In this document: positions 28,549-34,179 of the stretch, piece by piece | How positions within the stretch are numbered: position 1 is the stretch's first letter | How the letters are laid out: each line of letters begins with the position of its first letter | Source: Fidelibacterota bacterium | GTDB lineage: Bacteria > Fidelibacterota > UBA2242 | Length of the DNA: 34,179 nt | Direction of reading: 5' to 3' | NCBI GenBank assembly: GCA_030603165.1 | Contig: JAUVYH010000013.1 | Location: 1 to 34,179, forward strand | The notes under the pieces: model-generated | What the model saw: only the letters and a program-made list of their open reading frames with translations | Database searches by the model: none | What the model was told of the DNA's origin: nothing | Position numbers and translations under genes: made by a program

Positions 28549-31500
28549 ATGAAATTCAAGTTAACTTTGCTCGTTTCTTTTTTGGCGCTTTTTAGTGTTT
28601 CAAATTTGTCTGGCAGTGATAAGAAATTATTAAACAGAGTCACTGTGTATCTTAAGAAACCGGTGATCGAATTACCGGCAAGTCGTGGTATTCACCATAT
28701 TGAAAATGCTGCTATTCGGAATAATGCCTTACAGAAAGCTTTTAAGAATGCAGGAGTTTTAAAAATTAAACGAACAGTTCCCTCATTCAATCCTGCCGAT
28801 ACACTCAAAACATTAAAGAATGGCGCTCAGGTGCGTCTTTCAGACCTTTCCCGTTTTTATACAATTGAACTACCTGATACATCTACAATAAAAGAAATAA
28901 AAAAATCATTTGAAAAATTGGATGTGGTTAAGCATGCGGAATTTGTTTATAAGTTTATTAATACTGACGAATCTGATGTATTTCCTGATGATCCCGATTT
29001 TATGTTCGAGGATGATAATGGCAATGGGCAATTTGATCCTGGTGAGACTCCAGGAAAACAGTGGGCATATTTTGATTTCCTTAATCAAAGTAATCCACAG
29101 GATAGAGCAGACATAAATCTGCCGGAAGCCTGGGGGTATACTACTGGTGCTTCTGATATTATAATAGGTATGGTTGAAGAGACCGGAGCATATTTTTATT
29201 CAATAGATCCTGATCCATTAACTGAACTGGAAGGACGTGGAACAGGGCTTAATAAGGCTTTTACGGGAGACGCCGGTCACTCTATTGCTACTGCCGGTGT
29301 CTGTGTTGCAAACACAAACAATAATAACCTGTTGGCTGGTGTTGATTGGAATGCAAGATTTTTTTCATCACCGCATTCATCAAGTTCTGATTATTTTGCG
29401 GAAGCAGTTTGGGCTTGTGTTGAAAATGATTGTAGAATTATAAATAACAGTTGGTCTTCAGAGTATGGTGAAGATGGTTCATATTCAACATTATTAGCTG
29501 TTAGAAATGCTTATTTATGTGGGGCTTTAGTTGTAGCAGCTATGGGAAATCACGAGGGAAATCAAGATCGTTTCCCCGCTTGTTATTCAGATTTAGTTTT
29601 ATCAATTGCAGCTTCCAATCGTGTTAATGCCTGGCCATATTTCTCAAACTACAATTACTACGTGGATCTTACAGCTCCCGGAGGAAGCGATGATGGTAAT
29701 TTAAGCCATGATATACTTGTTCTAAAAAACGGAGGATGTGGTACACGGTATTTGTTTGGCACATCTTTTTCGACTCCAATGGTTTCCGGCGTTGCCAGCT
29801 TGATGATGAGCATGCGAGATGATATTCGAGCTGAGGATGTGGAAGCGATACTTAAAGCGACAGCTATTGATATTAAAGATCCAGGCTGGGATAAATATAC
29901 AGGCTTTGGAAAGATAAACGCAGGCGATGCAGTAAAGAGGCTATCTTCAGCTTATACATTGGAGCGAAATACTGCTGCAGGTGGAACCTCAATTCAAATG
30001 GATAGTGATTGGCTGACCTGGTCGTTTTTACCCAGTTTTGCTGTATATGGTGTCAAGAGATATAGAATTGAGAAAAATGTTACTTTTGAGGAAACTTATG
30101 TTAGCGCCCCTTTGGTGTGGGGAAATATTTCAGGAACGCAAGGGTTTCACGCATCTAACCCACATTATGAAGTACCATGGTGTGGTCCAAAAGAAGGAAC
30201 AATTACTACTAGTGGAGCTACATTACAAACTTATGTTTTTCGAGTACTTAATCTCTATTATCCCTATAATCAATTTTGGTATCCATGTGCACCATCGGAA
30301 GTCGAGTTTGCTTATACTGTTTTGGGGAAGGCCCCGACAACTTCCGGGACGCTAAATGAAGATGAAACCTGGATTGACATAGTCAATATCACCGGAGATG
30401 TCACCGTACCTTACGGTATTACCCTCACGATCGTTCCCGGCACTATGGTTAAATTTGGCTCCGGTAAAAAACTCACCATCAATGGCACTTTAGATGCCCA
30501 GGGAACCGCGGATAATCATATTGTATTCACGCGTTCAAATACAAGCAGTACCAGCAGAACCTATTGGAAACAAATAAATCTAACAAGCGGCTCGAGTTGG
30601 AGTTTTGATTATATTGAGATGTACGGAGCCTCGTATGGCATCAGAGTAGATTATGCTTCCGGTTTAATACAGCGATCCTTTTTTGAAGAGAATGGCATCC
30701 CGATATATCTGTATCACTCAGACAATGTTTATATTAAAGATTGTCAGTTTTCTAATTCCAACTATGGAATTGCCGGTCTGTATTCTGACGGAGTGGCTAT
30801 ACATAATAACATCATTAATAACTGCTACTATCATGGCATTTATCTTTACAAATCTTCGGCAAATATAAAGGGGACAACTATTGAAAATACAACAAAATAT
30901 GACGGGATATCGTTATCTACTTACAGCGATATTGATATGAATAAAGTAATTGCCTATCCGAATGCCGAGTTAAATAATAGGATTGCCGATAATAAGCGAT
31001 ATGGTGTTTATATCACTTCTACTGCTTCGGCGGATTTGGGTCATTTACTCTATATGCAGATGCCGTATATGAGGGGTGGTTTCAATCAATTCGATCATGG
31101 CAGTGGTACATACGATGTGAAGAATTCCAGTTCAAACAAGATTTACGCGGAGTTGAACTGGTGGAACAATCAAGCGTTATACGGCTCTTTTTATACGTCT
31201 CCCACTGCTGATGCATACGGCTTCCAGCTTCCCAAAGCCACCGGTGCGGATGAGTCCGGCCAGGTATATCAATTGATCGCAGAGGCATGGGAATTTGAGT
31301 ATATAGACAGTACATATACGAAAGCGATAAACGTTCTGAACCGGGCAGCCGAGTTGGCTCCCGACGATTCCGTTGACTATCGTATCTTGTGCGGTCTAGC
31401 CCGTCTGTATAATAAAACCGACGATAAACAGGGGTTACTGGAAAACCTGGATCAATTGTATGCGACGTACAGCGATCAACTGTTGGGCAAGATAGCCCTT

Positions 31501-32094
31501 GACTATTCCGTAAAAGTCAGCGCCGGTTTAAGAGATTTCGATGAAGCTCTCGAACGTTCCGAAGAAATTATCGCGATATGGTCGTTCGAGCCCAATTCTC
31601 AAGAAGCTTTGGCTTCTGCGTTATTCGACCAAGGTATGTTGTACCTGAATATGAATAATAATTCCGAGGGATTGGAAAAATCTACTTCCGAAAACGCTAC
31701 CAATAATTTTTGCAAAATAATTAACAATTATCCGGATACTGAAGCGGCCTGGCTTGTATCGGAACTTTTCGGCTTAGAGAAATCCGTTGACTCCGAAGAG
31801 ACGACGCTTCCCGAAGTATATGCCCTTCGCCAGAATTATCCAAATCCCTTTAATCCGACAACAACCATCGCCTATGACCTACCGGAGCAATCGCACGTAA
31901 TACTAATAATTTATAATATTAGCGGTCGGGAAGTAGTCAAACTTGTTGATGGAAATCTTCACGAAGGATTTCGCCATGCCATCTGGGATGGGAAAGATAA
32001 ATCCGGGATCCAGGTATCCAGCGGGATTTATCTATATTCCATCAGGACTTCCTCGGGTTTTAATGCCACCAAGAAGATGGTATTAGTTCGGTGA
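28549..32094 (+). CDS. mosaic subtilisin-like (S8) T9SS surface protein with Glu at the catalytic Asp position
   Basis: The 1181-residue product starts after TTAGGAGG. Parts: signal peptide (~1-22); prodomain-like region; an EF-hand/dockerin-like loop (DDNGNGQFDPGE, ~155-166); S8 domain (~195-460); a linker; a right-handed beta-helix region (~600-790: GTMVKFGSGKKLTINGTLDA, NNIINNCYYHGIYLYKSS); a helical TPR-like region (~910-1070); and a T9SS sorting domain (LRQNYPNPFNPTTTI). His244 (AGHSIATAG), Asn334 (MGNHEGN) and Ser406 (GTSFSTP) of the S8 site are present. The place of Asp reads Glu211 (MVEETG). Base composition changes sharply near 30330, between the S8 and beta-helix parts. Confidence 0.87.
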   Translation: MKFKLTLLVSFLALFSVSNLSGSDKKLLNRVTVYLKKPVIELPASRGIHHIENAAIRNNALQKAFKNAGVLKIKRTVPSFNPADTLKTLKNGAQVRLSDLSRFYTIELPDTSTIKEIKKSFEKLDVVKHAEFVYKFINTDESDVFPDDPDFMFEDDNGNGQFDPGETPGKQWAYFDFLNQSNPQDRADINLPEAWGYTTGASDIIIGMVEETGAYFYSIDPDPLTELEGRGTGLNKAFTGDAGHSIATAGVCVANTNNNNLLAGVDWNARFFSSPHSSSSDYFAEAVWACVENDCRIINNSWSSEYGEDGSYSTLLAVRNAYLCGALVVAAMGNHEGNQDRFPACYSDLVLSIAASNRVNAWPYFSNYNYYVDLTAPGGSDDGNLSHDILVLKNGGCGTRYLFGTSFSTPMVSGVASLMMSMRDDIRAEDVEAILKATAIDIKDPGWDKYTGFGKINAGDAVKRLSSAYTLERNTAAGGTSIQMDSDWLTWSFLPSFAVYGVKRYRIEKNVTFEETYVSAPLVWGNISGTQGFHASNPHYEVPWCGPKEGTITTSGATLQTYVFRVLNLYYPYNQFWYPCAPSEVEFAYTVLGKAPTTSGTLNEDETWIDIVNITGDVTVPYGITLTIVPGTMVKFGSGKKLTINGTLDAQGTADNHIVFTRSNTSSTSRTYWKQINLTSGSSWSFDYIEMYGASYGIRVDYASGLIQRSFFEENGIPIYLYHSDNVYIKDCQFSNSNYGIAGLYSDGVAIHNNIINNCYYHGIYLYKSSANIKGTTIENTTKYDGISLSTYSDIDMNKVIAYPNAELNNRIADNKRYGVYITSTASADLGHLLYMQMPYMRGGFNQFDHGSGTYDVKNSSSNKIYAELNWWNNQALYGSFYTSPTADAYGFQLPKATGADESGQVYQLIAEAWEFEYIDSTYTKAINVLNRAAELAPDDSVDYRILCGLARLYNKTDDKQGLLENLDQLYATYSDQLLGKIALDYSVKVSAGLRDFDEALERSEEIIAIWSFEPNSQEALASALFDQGMLYLNMNNNSEGLEKSTSENATNNFCKIINNYPDTEAAWLVSELFGLEKSVDSEETTLPEVYALRQNYPNPFNPTTTIAYDLPEQSHVILIIYNISGREVVKLVDGNLHEGFRHAIWDGKDKSGIQVSSGIYLYSIRTSSGFNATKKMVLVR

Positions 32095-32116
32095 ACTGAT
32101 AGAAATTGCTAATAGT

Positions 32117-32152
32117 GGGCTGTTTACTATCCATAATCAGCCCATATTTTTA
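32117..32152 (+). terminator. probable intrinsic terminator after the S8 gene
   Basis: GGGCTG (32117-32122) and CAGCCC (32138-32143) form a six-base GC-rich stem with a 15-base loop, followed by ATATTTTTATAG. It is 22 bp after the stop codon. Confidence 0.6.
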
Positions 32153-32561
32153 TAGACATAATGTTGATGATATTCAGGAATTAATGATCAGCCTGAAAAA
32201 AACAGAAAATACATTCCTGCTGTTAATATTGGGTATTACACCACTGCTATTCTGTAATCAGATGTAGTATAACTTCCATACGCCGAGGTACTTATTCATG
32301 CAGTTTGCGGTCTTTTTCGCAATTGCGATCATTCTGCTTAGGAAACACATCTTGATCCAAATCAACTTCCTGGATAGCCTGGCGCTGTTCCGATTGCTGT
32401 GGTTCATTCCACTGGCTTTTATGACCGATAGATATGCCAACTTATTTGATAAAATTGATATTTTCGCCTAAACAATAAATGTATCATTTAGGTAAAACTT
32501 TTGAATGATTTCGATTTAGTATGAAGGGATAAATAAGCTGGTGTTTTGGATTTATTCGATG
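32153..32561. other. intergenic stretch without a supported gene
   Basis: Short open frames exist on both strands across 32258-32470 but overlap one another and have no ribosome site or known motif. One minus-strand frame (VDLDQDVFPKQNDRNCEKDR) has protein-like composition and could be debris of a lost gene. Confidence 0.35.
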
Positions 32562-33371
32562 TTAAAATGAAATTGTTAAGGACATCGATGCCGGAAATGG
32601 ATTAAAAGACAGCAATACCGGAGACGTTTTTTTAGAGACATTATCCGAAGATTCACTTTTGGATATGCAGTTATTTTGATAATGATAAACAAGCGCAGAG
32701 ACCGTACTGCCAATCAGTCCACCCGCTATAACATCGGATACAAAGTGTCGGTTGTCAGTGACCCGCGTATATCCGACATAAGCGGCAAGAACATGACTGC
32801 CGGTCAGGTAAAGCAGTTTCCCGGCTTTATCCACATTCCTATCCCAATGACCTATGTGGTCAAACACGTACAGGGTACTATATGTCGCCAGCGCAAAAGA
32901 AATAGAAGTGTGCCCGGAAGGAAAGGACTTATCTGCATCTACGAGATCTGTATCAGGATAATCATCAAAGCTGGGTCGTTTGCGCCCAACAATATTTTTC
33001 GTCACATTTGTCACAAGATAAGTCGCTGACAAAGCCTCGACAATTCCCTTACTGTGCCGATAATTTGATTCCTTTAACCAGCCGGCGTTATTTGGAATAA
33101 AACCGATCCCAAGCGCCGCTACTCCCGCTGCGGCATACAGTTTTGAGCTGGAAATTGTATTTTCATGAAATGAGCTGTCTGTTGTTCCCTTCGAAGACGA
33201 TAGAGAGGTCCATACAGACATATCATCAATTTTACGGGCAGTATAGAACACTACGGCGGTTAAACCCCATTCACCCAACTCAGGCGCCAGTTTTAGAGAC
33301 TCTCCCGCATTTGCATTTGTAAAAGTGCAAAAACTGATAGTTACAATTGTCAGAATTAATTTATTAAACAT
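32562..33371 (-). CDS. secreted PAP2-family phosphatase
   Basis: The 269-residue product from the ATG at 33371 starts with a signal peptide (MFNKLILTIVTISFCTFTNANAG). The three phosphatidic-acid-phosphatase motifs are complete: KNIVGRKRP (125-133), PSGH (151-154, catalytic His154) and R203-x5-H209-x3-D213 in YTRVTDNRHFVSDV. Family members remove phosphate from lipids such as undecaprenyl pyrophosphate or phosphatidic acid on the periplasmic side. A GTG at 33389 is an alternative start. The ATG overlaps the end of a small upstream signal-peptide ORF by 8 bp, so translation may be coupled. Confidence 0.88.
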   Translation of the reverse strand: MFNKLILTIVTISFCTFTNANAGESLKLAPELGEWGLTAVVFYTARKIDDMSVWTSLSSSKGTTDSSFHENTISSSKLYAAAGVAALGIGFIPNNAGWLKESNYRHSKGIVEALSATYLVTNVTKNIVGRKRPSFDDYPDTDLVDADKSFPSGHTSISFALATYSTLYVFDHIGHWDRNVDKAGKLLYLTGSHVLAAYVGYTRVTDNRHFVSDVIAGGLIGSTVSALVYHYQNNCISKSESSDNVSKKTSPVLLSFNPFPASMSLTISF

Positions 33372-33525
33372 AACTCCCTGATAGCACACCTTCCGGAAAT
33401 AGAACCTTTAAGGAAGAAATGGAATCAAGAAAACTATGACTCCACTGTCCACTTTGTGAAAAAGAAACAACTGGCAGTAAAAGTAAAAAAATATAAAAAA
33501 ATAACAGACTTGCCTTTTTATCCAT
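33364..33525 (-). CDS. 53-residue predicted secreted peptide, overlapping the PAP2 gene
   Basis: The frame reads MDKKASLLFFYIFLLLLPVV, then SFSQSGQWSHSFLDSISSLK and VLFPEGVLSGSYV. Residues 1-24 are a textbook signal peptide with a likely cut after SFSQ or SFS. The ATG lies 3 bp after the stop of the upstream gene and its end overlaps the PAP2 start by 8 bp, forming a compact three-gene chain. No family is recognised. It may be a real small secreted protein, a leader for coupled translation, or the 5' relic of a frameshifted gene. Confidence 0.5.
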   Translation of the reverse strand: MDKKASLLFFYIFLLLLPVVSFSQSGQWSHSFLDSISSLKVLFPEGVLSGSYV

Positions 33526-33527
33526 TA

Positions 33528-34178
33528 TTACGAACCAATAACCTGATAAACGGATTTATAAATATCTATATGTTTCTCGACAGATGATTCATCAATAGTC
33601 AAAACAAAATCTTTATATTTATTGTAATTATACGATATATCTTGATCATCGAAGATTTCTTTTATCTTTTCAACGGATTCTTCATTTCTCACTCTAAACG
33701 ATAGATAAGATTTGGGACTTCCTTTTTTAGAAAAATAGAAAATGTTATGTCCATCTTCACATATTGCGATATAACTTTTCACATACTTTAATTTTAAAAT
33801 ATTTGTTTCGGGATTAATAAGTGAAAGAAATTTACTTGCAGTATTTAATGTCCATTTTGCTGAATTATTCCAGTCTTTTGCAGTGACCTCAGCTGTTTCT
33901 TCAATATCTTCTGGCTCTTCATAAATATCTAAAACTTTAGTAAAATTCAGATAATAATCATCATTAATTTTTAACAATTCTACCTGAATAGCGATAATTG
34001 GAATATTTAAACTTAGAAGTTGAATGACATTGAAAAACCTTCGTGTAATACTCTCAGCAATTAATACGGCAAAGTGTTGTCTTTGTGGATATCGTCGTGT
34101 TTCTATTTCCCAATACTCAATAGTACGAATTATGTGACTTTCATAGGTATCACCTAACATAACTTCAATTTCGTACAT
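33528..34178 (-). CDS. hypothetical protein, possible PD-(D/E)XK nuclease-like (partial at window edge)
   Basis: At least 216 residues; the frame is open to the window's right edge, and I expect the true start to lie beyond it. The visible part begins YEIEVMLGDTYESHIIRTIE and YWEIETRRYPQRQHFAVLIA, then ESITRRFFNVIQLLSLNIP and IIAIQVELLKI. As I recall it, this layout (EVxLG, IIRTIEYWxIERRRYP, AVIVAE..T.RFFNVI) occurs in a family of uncharacterised bacterial proteins. The EVxLG and IIAIQ strands would fit a restriction-enzyme-like fold. The C-terminal ~90 residues (FYFSKKGSPKSYLSFRVRN) look like a separate small domain. It heads the chain with the 53-codon ORF and PAP2. Confidence 0.6.
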   Translation of the reverse strand: MYEIEVMLGDTYESHIIRTIEYWEIETRRYPQRQHFAVLIAESITRRFFNVIQLLSLNIPIIAIQVELLKINDDYYLNFTKVLDIYEEPEDIEETAEVTAKDWNNSAKWTLNTASKFLSLINPETNILKLKYVKSYIAICEDGHNIFYFSKKGSPKSYLSFRVRNEESVEKIKEIFDDQDISYNYNKYKDFVLTIDESSVEKHIDIYKSVYQVIGS

Positions 34179-34179
34179 T

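Noticed and set aside
32258-32470. Overlapping short ORFs on both strands
   Set aside because: They exclude one another, lack ribosome sites and match nothing I recognise.
1-34179. tRNA, rRNA, tmRNA or riboswitch genes
   Set aside because: Looking through the gaps on both strands I found no cloverleaf-like segment, rRNA stretch or known riboswitch core. A covariance-model scan would be needed to exclude weak ones.

Overview
The window looks like chromosomal DNA from a Gram-negative member of the FCB (Fibrobacterota-Chlorobiota-Bacteroidota) superphylum. The best phylogenetic hint is three large secreted proteins whose C-termini carry the type IX secretion (T9SS) sorting domain with an N(Y/F)PNPFN motif, as is common in Calditrichota, Ignavibacteria, Marinimicrobia and KSB1-type genomes. 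The genus cannot be told from the sequence. Core-like genes (rlmN, the SpmA/SpmB pair, the amidase lipoprotein) have moderate GC. Several accessory stretches are strikingly AT-rich.

Layout. 1-41: the first codons of an IS1634-type transposase running off the left edge. 169-957: a secreted, possibly outer-membrane protein. 1214-1644: a HicBA toxin-antitoxin pair. 1886-3469: a T9SS cargo protein. 3583-4419: a lipoprotein with a Gly/Arg-rich tail. 4545-5800: a graveyard holding a broken xanthine dehydrogenase molybdenum subunit, a second copy of its 3' end, and a small antitoxin-like gene with no normal start codon. 5898-8738: a leucine-rich-repeat/Ig-like T9SS protein with an internally duplicated architecture. 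9116-10105: three very small two-helix membrane proteins. 10132-11160: rlmN. 11354-13837: a secreted propeller-like protein followed by spmA-spmB. 14141-14643: yefM-yoeB with a palindromic TGTACA operator. 15217-16041: a stand-alone 2-oxoacid dehydrogenase acyltransferase (E2) catalytic domain. 16210-17103: a DUF1460-like secreted hydrolase.

17469-21373 is the most unusual part. It is a six-gene, one-strand, very AT-rich block bracketed by a 60-bp direct repeat (17098-17157 and 21547-21606, identical over the first 43 bp). It encodes a small Cys-containing protein, two possibly related beta-rich proteins, a trypsin-like protease with a helical N-terminus and two C-terminal zinc ribbons, a YbjN-type protein, and an EcsC-family protein. 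I know of no named system with this composition. The idea that it is a mobile membrane-stress or defence-type cassette is inference.

To its right lie an AbiEi/AbiEii type IV toxin-antitoxin pair (21682-23204), a 770-bp field of short palindromes containing a decayed lipoprotein start, a large amidase/golvesin-domain/Fn3 lipoprotein (23974-27015, minus strand), a PD40 propeller lipoprotein whose 3' end occurs in three copies, a mosaic subtilisin-like T9SS protein in which the catalytic Asp position reads Glu, a PAP2 phosphatase preceded by an overlapping 53-codon signal-peptide ORF, and a partial putative nuclease-like gene at the right edge. Three apparently complete toxin-antitoxin modules and one decayed one, many gene remnants and several dispersed repeats mark this as a plastic region.
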